DNA from: Persephonella hydrogeniphila
GTDB lineage: Bacteria; Aquificota; Aquificia; Aquificales; Hydrogenothermaceae
Direction: 5' to 3'
NCBI RefSeq assembly: GCF_900215515.1
Contig: NZ_OBEI01000001.1
Location: 124,001-188,000, forward strand
DNA length: 64,000 bases
The notes beneath the pieces are model-generated. The model ran no database searches. It saw only the letters and a list, made by a program, of their open reading frames with translations, and was not told the origin of the DNA. How positions within the stretch are numbered: the stretch's first letter is position 1; every line of letters starts with the position of its first letter. Position numbers and translations under genes: made by a program. This document shows positions 53,899-62,511 of this stretch, in pieces.

Positions 53899-54803
53899 TG
53901 GACTTATACAGAATTTTGGGAGTTGGCAGAGATGCCACTCCCGATGAGATAAAAAAGGCTTTCAGAGAAAAAGCAAAAAAATACCATCCTGATATAAATC
54001 CAAAACATGAAGAACTATTCAAACAGATAACCCATGCATACGACATACTTATAGATCCAGAAAAAAGGAAAAAATATGATAGAACGCTGGAGAGCCTTGA
54101 AAGAAAAGATTTTGGTAAAATTTTTGGAGATCTTCTTGCTGATTTTCTCGGATTTCACTCGAAACCTATAAAAGGCGAGGATATAAAACTTAAGCTTAAG
54201 ATATCTGTTGAAGAGGGTTTCTGTGGAACAGTTAAGGAGATCATTTATAAAAGAAAGATAAGATGTCCTACCTGTAATGGAAATGGAATTACAAAAGACT
54301 CCAGAATAAAAGAATGCAAAAAATGCAAGGGAAAAGGGAGAGTCAAAAAGGCTTTTATAGAAATACCCTGTTTTGAGTGTTTCGGAAGGGGAGTAATAAT
54401 CATAAATCCGTGTCCACTGTGTAATGGTTCAGGTAGAGTTTTGAAACAGGAGAGGAAAAAAATACAGATACCGGCAGGTGTTTTAGATAAACAGACCGTA
54501 ATTCTTGAGAAAGGGGGAAACGAAGGACTGAATGGGGGTAGTAGTGGAGATCTGCTTATTAAAATCTCGATAAAGAACGGTAGATTTAAACTTAAAAAAT
54601 TAGACCTCCTCTCCAATGTATACATAAACAGAAAAGAGCTCAAAGATGCAGGATATATAAGTATTACAGATATAGAAGGAAATATCCTTAGAGTTCCGGT
54701 AGAACATTCAGACAAACCTGTGAAAATCAGAATAAAAAATAAGGGATACAGGAATACTTCTGGAAAGAGGGGAGATCTTATACTAAAGCTGATTCCTGTA
54801 TAG
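53898..54803 (+). CDS. dnaJ: DnaJ-type co-chaperone with reduced G/F region
   Basis: A 301-residue DnaJ. The J domain has the HPD motif (KYHPDINP), and four CxxCxGxG zinc repeats are present (CPTCNGNG, CKKCKGKG, CFECFGRG, CPLCNGSG), followed by the substrate-binding barrels. The Gly/Phe linker is reduced to about 15 residues (FGKIFGDLLADFLGF) and the protein is shorter than the usual 370. Translationally coupled to grpE. Confidence 0.92.
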   Translation: MDLYRILGVGRDATPDEIKKAFREKAKKYHPDINPKHEELFKQITHAYDILIDPEKRKKYDRTLESLERKDFGKIFGDLLADFLGFHSKPIKGEDIKLKLKISVEEGFCGTVKEIIYKRKIRCPTCNGNGITKDSRIKECKKCKGKGRVKKAFIEIPCFECFGRGVIIINPCPLCNGSGRVLKQERKKIQIPAGVLDKQTVILEKGGNEGLNGGSSGDLLIKISIKNGRFKLKKLDLLSNVYINRKELKDAGYISITDIEGNILRVPVEHSDKPVKIRIKNKGYRNTSGKRGDLILKLIPV

Positions 54804-54840
54804 ACAACTCTTTGTTTTCTGTTTCTATTAGTATTTCATA

Positions 54841-55150
54841 GGGGTATTCGCTGGAGTGTGTAAAAATAAAATTCAATAAAATATGAGATAGTTTCAAAGG
54901 AAGCTTTTACACACTACCAGTATAATAGAGAGCGTAAATAGTAAACTTAGGAAAGCACCAGATGGGAAGAGGGTATTTCCCTCAGATGAATCTCTGCTAA
55001 AGAGCCTTTATATAGTAGCTATGAAGCTTGAGAGAAAGTGGTCAAAAAAGCCCATTACAGGCTGGGGCAGGATTTAGGGTCAGCTTTCTATACTATTCGA
55101 AGGTAGGATTTAGGCTATGGTACTATTTACACAGTTTTTTAGACACTCCC
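54841..55150. mobile_element. Internally deleted IS256-family element
   Basis: The left end at 54841-54866 reads GGGGTATTCGCTGG and then GTGTGTAAAA. The right end at 55123-55150, read in reverse, gives GGGAGTGTCTAAAAAACTG and then TGTAAATAG. Both match an end at 59942-59969 (GGGGTGTCC...GTGTGTAAAA). Between them is only a transposase C-terminus, so about 310 of an expected 1,300 bases remain. The right end abuts the truncated SDR gene. Confidence 0.75.
54901..55113 (+). pseudogene. IS256 transposase C-terminal fragment
   Basis: In frame from 54901 the fragment reads HTTSIIESVNSKLRKAP and then VFPSDESLLKSLYIVAM and KPITGWGRI, which is the C-terminus of a mutator/IS256 transposase. In-frame stops at 55075 and 55111, and the missing catalytic DDE region, show it is dead. 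Confidence 0.85.
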
Positions 55151-55154
55151 TCTT

Positions 55155-55634
55155 TTGGACAACGAAAGCATAAAATATCTGGTAAGAGGTACTATTAAAG
55201 AGTATGGAAGATTGGACATTCTCCTAAACAATGCAGGAGTTCTTGCGTGGAAACCATTAAGACAACAGACATTTGAGGAAATAGAAGCTCAAGTTAGAGT
55301 AAATTTTGAAGGATTAATAAAAATCACCAAAGAGTTCCTGCCATATATAACAGATAGCATAATAAACATTGGAAGTGGAGCAGGAAAATCTCCATTTCCT
55401 GATTTGACTACCTACTGTGCGACAAAATATGGATTAAGAGGGTTTACCCAATCTTTAGCATTTGAAGAAAGACATTTGAGGATATATGCAGTCAATCCCG
55501 GAATGACAGCAACGAGAATGACAAACTATCAGGGAGTTCCACCAGAAAAGGTTTCAAAAGTGATTCTAAATACTGCAAAAGGTCTTTATAATTTACCTTC
55601 CGGTTCAGATGTTGATGTTTGGAGGTATATTTGA
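55155..55634 (+). pseudogene. 5'-truncated short-chain dehydrogenase
   Basis: The remaining 159 codons carry the middle and end of a classical SDR: ILLNNAG, the catalytic Ser in INIGSGAG, YCATKYG (YxxxK) and VNPGMTATRM. The N-terminal TGxxxGIG nucleotide-binding strand is gone. The break falls exactly at the right end of the IS256 remnant, so the insertion or its deletion removed the start. No cofactor binding is expected. Confidence 0.8.
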
Positions 55635-55638
55635 AAAA

Positions 55639-55657
55639 TTTCCTTCTAAAAAGGAAA
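55639..55657. promoter_or_regulatory. Palindrome 1 before ATPase gene 2
   Basis: TTTCCTT-CTAAA-AAGGAAA, 21 bases upstream of the start codon and covering the -35 area of a possible TATGAT promoter (55661-55666). Same arms and 5-base spacer as the copy at 55671. Confidence 0.55.
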
Positions 55658-55670
55658 AAATATGATAAAA

Positions 55671-55689
55671 TTTCCTTATGAAAAGGAAA
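55671..55689. promoter_or_regulatory. Palindrome 2 covering the start codon of ATPase gene 2
   Basis: TTTCCTT-ATGAA-AAGGAAA, whose spacer holds the ATG start codon (55678). It begins 32 bases after palindrome 1, about three helix turns. Confidence 0.55.
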
Positions 55690-56979
55690 GATATATTCAA
55701 AGAACTTATTGTTGAGTTTCAGCAGGATGGAATACCTGACTTTATAGAAAGAGATTTATACCTTCCGATTAACACAAACAAAATAATATCAGTTATCGGA
55801 GTTAGGAGAAGTGGAAAGACTTATTTATTGTTCCAAACTATAAAAAAACTTTTAGAAAATACCCCAATTGAAAGAATTATTTATATAAACTTTGAAGATG
55901 AAAGACTTGATTTAAAAGCTCAAGATTTATCTTCTATTTTAGAAGCTTACAAAGAACTTTATCCTGAAATTTCACTAAAAGATACATATTTATTTTTTGA
56001 TGAAATTCAAAATATAGAAGGCTGGGAAAAGTTTGTAAGAAGGGTTTATGATAAATACACAAAAAATATTTATATTACAGGTTCAAACTCTAAACTTTTA
56101 TCAAAGGAAATAGCAACAGCCTTAAGAGGTAGAACTATATCTTATGAAGTTTTTCCATTGTCTTTTAAAGAATTTCTCAAATTTAAAGGTTTATCTTTTG
56201 AAGAAAAAGATTTTTATAATATTGAAAAAAGAGGAGTATGGAAAAAAGAATTTTTAGAATATTTAGAATACGGTGGTTTTCCAGAAATAATATTTTTTGA
56301 TGATGAAAAATTAAAGTTAAAAACTTTGCAAAATTATTTTGAAGTAATGCTTTATAAAGACTTAGTTGAAAGATTTCAGATAAAAAATCCTTTAATTCTT
56401 AAATATTTCATAAAAAGAGTTGTTGAAAATCTAGGAAAACCTTTATCTGTAAATAATATATTTAATGAACTTAAATCCCAAGGATATAAAATAAGTAAAG
56501 ACAGCTTGTATGAGTATCTTGAAATGATAGAGGATATTTATTTATCTATAATTGTAAAAAAATACTCAAAATCTATGTTAAAAACAGAATTTTCGCAAAA
56601 AAAAGCCTATATAGTTGATAGTGGACTTATAAATGCCTTGTCATTTTCATTTAAAGAAAATTATGGAGCTTTATTAGAAAATCTTATAGCAAAAGAATTT
56701 AGGGCAAATGGATATGAAATTTTTTACTATAAAGAAAAGAAAGAATGCGATTTTGTAGTTGTAAATAAGAATAGAATAATGCCTGTTCAAGTAAGTTATA
56801 GTTTATACAACGAAGAAACTAAAGAAAGAGAAATAAATGGATTATTAGAAGCAGCAAAATTTCTAAATGTTAAAAATGGAATTATTTTGACTTTTGATGA
56901 GTTTGATCAAATTATCAATGATGATATAGAAATTAAAATTTTTCCAGCGTATTATTACCTTATAACTTTTCTAAACTGA
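55678..56979 (+). CDS. AAA_14/DUF4143 ATPase (ATPase 2)
   Basis: A 433-residue P-loop ATPase of the COG1373 group. Walker A IGVRRSGKTYLL, Walker B LFFDEIQNIEGWE, sensor ITGSNSKLLSKE, then FPLSFKEFLKFKG and a C-terminal DUF4143 nuclease-like region (LLENLIAKEFRANGYEIFYYKEKKECDFVV ... PVQVSYS). There is no ribosome site before the ATG, so translation may be leaderless. The function is unknown; family members are scattered and often vary between strains. Confidence 0.85.
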   Translation: MKRKDIFKELIVEFQQDGIPDFIERDLYLPINTNKIISVIGVRRSGKTYLLFQTIKKLLENTPIERIIYINFEDERLDLKAQDLSSILEAYKELYPEISLKDTYLFFDEIQNIEGWEKFVRRVYDKYTKNIYITGSNSKLLSKEIATALRGRTISYEVFPLSFKEFLKFKGLSFEEKDFYNIEKRGVWKKEFLEYLEYGGFPEIIFFDDEKLKLKTLQNYFEVMLYKDLVERFQIKNPLILKYFIKRVVENLGKPLSVNNIFNELKSQGYKISKDSLYEYLEMIEDIYLSIIVKKYSKSMLKTEFSQKKAYIVDSGLINALSFSFKENYGALLENLIAKEFRANGYEIFYYKEKKECDFVVVNKNRIMPVQVSYSLYNEETKEREINGLLEAAKFLNVKNGIILTFDEFDQIINDDIEIKIFPAYYYLITFLN

Positions 56980-56986
56980 GAATTAA

Positions 56987-58633
56987 ATGACTGATTTAGA
57001 AGTAAAAAATGTCACTGTCAGGTATAAAAATAAGATAGGGATTAGTAAAGCTTCCTTTGAAGCAAATGATGGAGAAATTATTGGATTTATCGGTCCTGAT
57101 GGAGCTGGAAAGAGCTCATTAATGCATGCCATAGCTGGAGTTATAAAATTTGAAGGTGAAATCACCTATAAAGGATACACTTACTACAGCCCAAAAGAAG
57201 CAGAAAAAGTAAAACAACATATTGGTTTAATGCCTCAAGGGATAGGACTTGTTTTATATCCACTTCTAACAGTCAAAGAACATTTAGAATTTTTCACAGC
57301 AATCAGAAATCTAAAAAAAAATGATGAATACTGGGAATATCGGGAAAGACTTTTGAAAATGGCTGGATTGTATCAATTTCAAGACAGGCAGGCAGGACAT
57401 CTAAGCGGTGGAATGCAGCAAAAACTATCTCTAATCTGCACATTAATTCACAAACCAAAACTTTTAATTCTTGATGAGCCTACAACAGGAGTTGATCCTC
57501 TTAGCAGGAAAGAACTATGGGAAATAGTTGATGAGATAAGAAAAAAAGAAGGAATAATAGCTCTTATCAGCACAGGATACATGCAGGAAGCAGAAAAAAT
57601 GGATAAAGTTTTCCTTTTTGAAGATGGTCAAATTATTGCAAAAGGAACTGCTAAAGAACTTGAAGATTCAGTAAAAGATTACACTTATGTGGAAACTGAC
57701 TGCAAATCTCTCGGAGTTGAAGAATGTTTTTCTTTTAACAAAAGAACATACTCATTAAAACCTCTGAATATTCCACATGCAGAGCCTGACCTTGAAAGTG
57801 TTTTCTTTGTCCATGCATTAAAAAAACTGAAACACATCCCAGAAATCACAGTAGAAGAAAGAGAAACAGAAATTGAAATTCCAGAAATAGTTATGGAAGC
57901 GAAAGGACTGACTAAAAGATTTGGTGATTTTGTAGCAGATGACCACATTGATATGGTTCTGAAAAAAGGTGAGATTTTAGGGCTTCTTGGGGCAAATGGT
58001 GCAGGAAAAACAACATTTATAAAAATGCTTTTAGGTCTTTATCCAATAGATGAAGGAGAACTTTGGCTGCTTGGTAGGAAAATAGAAAGTTATAAAGATA
58101 GATTAGAGCTCAAAAGTAAAATCGGATATGTAAGTCAAAAATTTGCACTTTACAAAGATATGACTGTCAGAGAAAATCTAATTTACTTTGCAAATATGCA
58201 CAAAATACCCACAGCAAAGGCTTTAAAAAGAATAAACAAGCTTGCAGGAGGTCTTGGATTTAAAGAATATATGAATTATCTTCCTATAGAACTTCCACTT
58301 GGTATAAATCAAAGATTTTCCGTTGCAGCAGCAATTTTGCACGAACCAGTTGTTTTATTCTTAGATGAACCAACAAGTGGTGTTGACGCAGTTGCACGGG
58401 CACAGCTATGGAAACTGTTACATCAGTTAAAACAAAAATGGGGAATTTCAATACTAATCACCACACACTACATGAGCGAAGCTGAATACTGCGATAGGGT
58501 GGTTGTTTTAAAACAGGGTAAAAAGATTGTTGACGACACACCACAAAACCTCCACCAGAAATTCTTAGACGCAAAAAGTTTTGAAGATATTTTTATTAGA
58601 TTTTATGAGGAAGAAAGTTTAACAAAAACTTGA
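56987..58633 (+). CDS. ABC-2 exporter ATPase with two fused nucleotide-binding domains
   Basis: A 548-residue protein with two ABC domains. Domain 1 has Walker A GPDGAGKSS, signature HLSGGMQQKLSL and Walker B LLILDEPTTGVD; domain 2 has GANGAGKTT, a degenerate signature (LPLGINQRFSV) and VLFLDEPTSGVD. This is the YbhF/RbbA-type layout that drives two ABC-2 permeases, which are encoded at 60202-62393. ATPase gene 3 and IS debris separate them. A membrane fusion protein is not present. Confidence 0.88.
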   Translation: MTDLEVKNVTVRYKNKIGISKASFEANDGEIIGFIGPDGAGKSSLMHAIAGVIKFEGEITYKGYTYYSPKEAEKVKQHIGLMPQGIGLVLYPLLTVKEHLEFFTAIRNLKKNDEYWEYRERLLKMAGLYQFQDRQAGHLSGGMQQKLSLICTLIHKPKLLILDEPTTGVDPLSRKELWEIVDEIRKKEGIIALISTGYMQEAEKMDKVFLFEDGQIIAKGTAKELEDSVKDYTYVETDCKSLGVEECFSFNKRTYSLKPLNIPHAEPDLESVFFVHALKKLKHIPEITVEERETEIEIPEIVMEAKGLTKRFGDFVADDHIDMVLKKGEILGLLGANGAGKTTFIKMLLGLYPIDEGELWLLGRKIESYKDRLELKSKIGYVSQKFALYKDMTVRENLIYFANMHKIPTAKALKRINKLAGGLGFKEYMNYLPIELPLGINQRFSVAAAILHEPVVLFLDEPTSGVDAVARAQLWKLLHQLKQKWGISILITTHYMSEAEYCDRVVVLKQGKKIVDDTPQNLHQKFLDAKSFEDIFIRFYEEESLTKT

Positions 58634-58668
58634 TAATGATACTGATACAGTCGTTAAGCTAAATATTA

Positions 58669-58683
58669 TACGATAGTATCGTA
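58669..58683. promoter_or_regulatory. Palindrome 1 before ATPase gene 3
   Basis: TACGATAGTATCGTA, a perfect 15-base inverted repeat 65 bases before the start codon of the next gene. Confidence 0.55.
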
Positions 58684-58700
58684 CATTTTTATTGATTTTT

Positions 58701-58717
58701 ATACGATGATATCGTAT
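58701..58717. promoter_or_regulatory. Palindrome 2 before ATPase gene 3
   Basis: ATACGATGATATCGTAT, with the same arms as the copy at 58669, spaced 33 bases from it and 31 bases before the start codon. Confidence 0.55.
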
Positions 58718-58748
58718 ATTTTTAGAAAACAGTTTAAGGACTGATTAT

Positions 58749-59909
58749 ATGGAAGAAATTCTTTATAGATTCAATCCCTGGTGGGAAGAATCTTATAAAA
58801 CAGACTTCATTGACAGACCCAGATATACTAATAAACTTTTAGGAAACATAGACAGCAAAAATATAGAAATTATTACAGGGTTACGTAGAGTTGGTAAAAC
58901 TACCATATTGAAAATTTTAATCGAAAAATTGATCTATCAGAAAAGAATTTCTCCCAAAAATATTTTTTTTATCTCTCTGGATTTTTATGGATTGGAAGAA
59001 AAATCAATACTTGAAATTGTTGAAGAATACTTAAAAGTTCAAAAAATTTCTTTCCGGGAAAAAGTGTATATATTTTTTGATGAAGTTACCTATAAAAAAG
59101 ACTTTTCTCAGCAATTAAAGAATTTGTATGATCTATATAATGCTAAAATATTCGCCACCTCTTCATCTTCTTCTATATTAAAGGATAAAAAGGCATTTTT
59201 AACAGGAAGAGAAAGATTAACAGAAATACTTCCCCTAAATTTTGAGGAATTTTTAAAATTCAAAAAAGTGGAAATAAAAAAATCAGATAAACATTTGATA
59301 GAAAGTTATTTTGAAAAATACATGGAAATAGGAGGAATCCCCGAATATGTTTTGACAGAAGATATAGATTATATAAAACAGCTTGTAGACGATATAATCT
59401 ACAAAGATATTGTATCTGTCCATAATATAAAAAATCCGTTACTTGTCAGAGAGTTTTTTCTTCTTTTAATGGAAAGGGTAGGAAAACAAATTAGCTTTAA
59501 TAAAATTGCAAAAATTTTAGATATTAGCGTTGATACTGTAAGAAGATATTTTGATTATTTTCTCCAGACCTATCTAATCTACACAGTTGAAAAATGTGGA
59601 AAATTAAACGAAAAGTTAAAATCTCCTAAAAAAATATACATTGGAGATGTTGGGATAAAAAATGCTATCACAGGTTTTAGAGATAAAGGAGCAATATTTG
59701 AAAATCTCGTTTATCTAAAAATAAAAGATAAAAAACCTTGCTATATTTATGAAAATGGGATTGAACTTGATTTTATGACAGATGACAAAACTTTAATAGA
59801 GGTTAAATATAATTCACAATTAAACGAGAAACAAAAAAAACTGTTAGAAAACATTCCTGCAAAGAGAAAAATTATAGTAGATAATATAGATAAATTTTTC
59901 GCTTTATAA
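58749..59909 (+). CDS. AAA_14/DUF4143 ATPase (ATPase 3)
   Basis: A 386-residue ATPase of the same group as ATPase 2 but not a close copy. Walker A ITGLRRVGKTTIL, Walker B IFFDEVTYKKDFSQQ, sensor FATSSSSSILK, LPLNFEEFLKFKK, a winged-helix-like region (about 225-275, ISFNKIAKILDISVDTVRRYFDY) and the C-terminal nuclease-like fold (FENLVYLKIKDKKPCYIYENGIELDF ... LIEVKYN) with D and EVK residues. AAGGA is 8 bases upstream. It lies between the ATPase and permease genes of an ABC-2 exporter. Confidence 0.85.
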   Translation: MEEILYRFNPWWEESYKTDFIDRPRYTNKLLGNIDSKNIEIITGLRRVGKTTILKILIEKLIYQKRISPKNIFFISLDFYGLEEKSILEIVEEYLKVQKISFREKVYIFFDEVTYKKDFSQQLKNLYDLYNAKIFATSSSSSILKDKKAFLTGRERLTEILPLNFEEFLKFKKVEIKKSDKHLIESYFEKYMEIGGIPEYVLTEDIDYIKQLVDDIIYKDIVSVHNIKNPLLVREFFLLLMERVGKQISFNKIAKILDISVDTVRRYFDYFLQTYLIYTVEKCGKLNEKLKSPKKIYIGDVGIKNAITGFRDKGAIFENLVYLKIKDKKPCYIYENGIELDFMTDDKTLIEVKYNSQLNEKQKKLLENIPAKRKIIVDNIDKFFAL

Positions 59910-59941
59910 ACTAGGTAATTAGTTCATAAGATGAAAAATTA

Positions 59942-59969
59942 GGGGTGTCCACTAAAGTGTGTAAAATTT
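59942..59969. mobile_element. Solitary IS256-type terminal inverted repeat
   Basis: GGGGTGTCCACTAAAGTGTG then TAAAATTT, matching the ends of the remnant at 54841-55150. Only the end itself is left; next to it begins a fragment of a metal ABC permease, so a deletion has joined them. Confidence 0.65.
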
Positions 59970-59977
59970 AAATTAGT

Positions 59978-60142
59978 TCCTCTCTGTCCTTCCAAAACTC
60001 CTATTTAGTAGTAGCATCATCAGGAATAGTTCTGACTTTTATTTCTGTTTTTGTAGCAGTTTATTTTGATTTTCCTGTTGGATATACAATTCCTGCTGTT
60101 TTGTCTTTCTTTGGAATATTTTTGGCTCTGATAGAATTATAG
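59978..60142 (+). pseudogene. C-terminal fragment of a Zn/Mn ABC permease (ZnuB-like)
   Basis: In frame up to the stop at 60140 the DNA encodes YLVVASSGIVLTFISVFVA, then VYFDFPVGYTIPAVLSFF and LALIEL. This is the last helix pair of ABC-3 metal permeases such as ZnuB or MntB, which carry a D(L/F)P(T/V)G motif there. The rest is missing up to the IS256 end at 59942-59969. Confidence 0.6.
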
Positions 60143-60201
60143 ATTTTGAGTCTACAATCTTATGATAAGCTAAAGATATAAATTTTAAGGAGAAAACTTT
60201 A

Positions 60202-61317
60202 TTGAATCTTGGAGTTATAAAGGCATATATCTTAAAAGAAATTGTTGAGTTAGTCAGGTCAAAATTTATCATACTGGTTTATCTTTTTCCCAGTATGGTT
60301 ATTCTTTTATTTGGTTACGGAATAAGGATGGAAGTTACCCACTCAAGAACTGTTATCTTAGACCACGACAACAGTAAACTATCTACAGAGCTTATATCTA
60401 AGTTTGAGCATTCAAAATATTTTGATACAAGAGTCTTAAACAAACCTGAAAATGAGATTCTAAAAGAAATGAAAAAAGGAAAAGTAGATATTCTTATCAT
60501 TATTCCTGAAAGTTTTGAAAAAAGGCTTCTACATGGACAGAAAACAGAAATAGGAATTTTTGTTGATTCTTCCTTTCCAATGCGTGGGACTACTATGCAG
60601 AGCTATGCTGAAGGAGTTATATATAATGCTGCCCAGAGCTATATGAAAAATATCCCTGTCAAAAATCTAATAACAATCAATAACAGAAATCTTTTTAACC
60701 AGTCAATGAGAGATGAGAATGCTATAGTCCCGGGTTTGATAGGAATTATTCTGTTGGTTGCACCTGCTATTTTATCTGCACTTTTGATTGTTAAAGAAAA
60801 AGAAACAGGAACAATATTTAATTTTTATTCTTCTCCTGCAGGCAAAATAGATTTTTTGATAGCAAAGCTAACTCCCCCTTTTATACTACATTCAGCAAAC
60901 ATTTTTATTCTATTTTTATGGGCGACATACTTGTTTGAAGTTCCTTTTAGAGGCAGTTTCTTTATTTATTGGCTTTCTTCTGAAATTTATATAATAATCA
61001 GCGTCGGTATAGGTCTTCTTGTCTCTGTAATAACAAGAACTCAGATAGTCGCTCTTGTAGCAACTATAATCATAACTGTTATTCCGGGATTCCTGTACTC
61101 AGGGATATTGATGCCTATTTCTTCAATGGTCGGTTCTGCTTATATTGAAGCTCATATATTTCCTGTTATGTATTTTAATCATATTGTGTATGACTGCTTT
61201 CTGATCGGTCAGGGATTTAGCTCTGAGAAGAATGTTCTTTATTTTGGAGTTTTGATTTTTTATGCTTTCGTTCTTTTATCCCTCGGAACTTTATTTATGA
61301 AGAAGGAAATGAGATGA
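60202..61317 (+). CDS. ABC-2 exporter permease 1
   Basis: A 371-residue permease with one N-terminal helix, a large extracytoplasmic domain (about 45-175) and five further helices (about 175-365), the YbhS/YhhJ layout. The start is TTG with AAGGAG 9 bases upstream. It overlaps permease 2 by 4 bases. With the twin-ABC protein at 56987 it would export a drug, lipid or peptide; substrate unknown. Confidence 0.85.
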   Translation: MNLGVIKAYILKEIVELVRSKFIILVYLFPSMVILLFGYGIRMEVTHSRTVILDHDNSKLSTELISKFEHSKYFDTRVLNKPENEILKEMKKGKVDILIIIPESFEKRLLHGQKTEIGIFVDSSFPMRGTTMQSYAEGVIYNAAQSYMKNIPVKNLITINNRNLFNQSMRDENAIVPGLIGIILLVAPAILSALLIVKEKETGTIFNFYSSPAGKIDFLIAKLTPPFILHSANIFILFLWATYLFEVPFRGSFFIYWLSSEIYIIISVGIGLLVSVITRTQIVALVATIIITVIPGFLYSGILMPISSMVGSAYIEAHIFPVMYFNHIVYDCFLIGQGFSSEKNVLYFGVLIFYAFVLLSLGTLFMKKEMR

Positions 61318-62393
61318 AAGCTTTTTTAAGTATTTTTATTAAGGAAATAATCACATTTTTGAGGAACTGGGGACTTGTCCTTGTTGTTTTGTATTCGTTT
61401 ACATTTGATGTTTATATAGCAGGTGAAGGCTTTGAAGTAAAGCCGAGGAATGTTTCTGTAGGGTACGTTGATTACTCAGGAGGTGTTATATCTCAGAAGA
61501 TACTGAATCATCTTCATAAGCCGGAATTTCAGGAGCCTATCAGATTTAATTCACAGGAGGAATTGAGCAAAGCCATTTTTAATAGAGAGATCATTGTAGG
61601 GATTGTTTTTGATTCTGATTTTGAAGAAAAGCTCTACAAAGAGGGCAGAGCAGAAATAAATGTTCTACTTGATTCGACAGCAGCTGCCCAAGCTTATGTA
61701 ACACTTTCTTATCTCCAGAATATAGTGCTAAGACTCTCAGACATTAAATTCCCTGTAGAACTAAAGACTCACAAACTTTTTAATCAGAATGCAGATACAC
61801 GGAAATTTATTTCTTTTTCAGAGTTTTTATCTGTAATAACACTTCTTGGAGTTATCCTCTCTGCTGTGGTTTTTGTCAGAGAGAAGGAACAGGGAACTTG
61901 GGATATTATGCTTTTGATGCCTGTAGATTCAAAGCTTATTATTCTTGCAAAAAGTTTATCCCAGATTTTGATAAACATTTTAGGAGCTATTATATGTGTT
62001 GGTATTGTCCTGTTTAATATTTTTGATGTTCCTATTAACGGTAATTTCTGGGTTTTTATGCTTTTTACATTTGTTTATCTTTTTGCTGTCAGTGGTATAG
62101 GTCTTTTTATTGCCTCTGTTGCAAAAGATATGCTTCAGGTTGCACAACTTTCTGTAATTATAATGATGCCTATGATCTTTTTAAGTGGAGCATGGACTCC
62201 TATCTACTCGATGCATCCGGTTATACAGTACCTTTCTTATCTTTCTCCTCTCAGATACTACATAGAAGGAAGTCTGAGTATATTCTTCAGAGGAATCTCA
62301 TCTATAGATCTGATTCCTTATTTTTCAGCCTTGGCAATACTCAGCCTTGCCCTATATATCTTTGGATTCAAGAAAATAGGCAAACTGTTTTGA
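61314..62393 (+). CDS. ABC-2 exporter permease 2
   Basis: A 359-residue ABC-2 permease similar in layout to its neighbour: N-terminal helix, large outside loop (about 40-165) and a five-helix core with REKEQGTWDIMLLMPVDSKLIILAK and FLSGAWTPIYSMHPVIQYLSYLSPLRYY. It starts inside the permease 1 stop (ATGA), so the two form a heterodimeric channel. The tRNA-Cys gene begins 5 bases after its stop on the other strand. Confidence 0.87.
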   Translation: MKAFLSIFIKEIITFLRNWGLVLVVLYSFTFDVYIAGEGFEVKPRNVSVGYVDYSGGVISQKILNHLHKPEFQEPIRFNSQEELSKAIFNREIIVGIVFDSDFEEKLYKEGRAEINVLLDSTAAAQAYVTLSYLQNIVLRLSDIKFPVELKTHKLFNQNADTRKFISFSEFLSVITLLGVILSAVVFVREKEQGTWDIMLLMPVDSKLIILAKSLSQILINILGAIICVGIVLFNIFDVPINGNFWVFMLFTFVYLFAVSGIGLFIASVAKDMLQVAQLSVIIMMPMIFLSGAWTPIYSMHPVIQYLSYLSPLRYYIEGSLSIFFRGISSIDLIPYFSALAILSLALYIFGFKKIGKLF

Positions 62394-62397
62394 AGAA

Positions 62398-62469
62398 AGG
62401 CGGGGGCGGGAATCGAACCCGCGCATAAGGGATTTGCAGTCCCCTGCCTTACCACTTGGCTACCCCGCC
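62398..62469 (-). tRNA. tRNA-Cys (GCA)
   Basis: The minus strand folds as a cloverleaf: acceptor arm GGCGGGG with CCCCGCC, a D arm, anticodon arm GGGGACTGCAAATCCC with anticodon GCA, and T arm CGCGGGTTCGAATCCCGC. Discriminator base U. CCA is not encoded. It marks the right edge of the accessory region. Confidence 0.95.
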
Positions 62470-62511
62470 GTAGGAAGATATATTATAGCACAGATTTAGT
62501 TTTATGCCAGA

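Noticed and set aside
55155-55634. Intact short-chain dehydrogenase
   Set aside because: The TGxxxGIG nucleotide-binding segment is missing and the frame begins at the IS256 inverted repeat.
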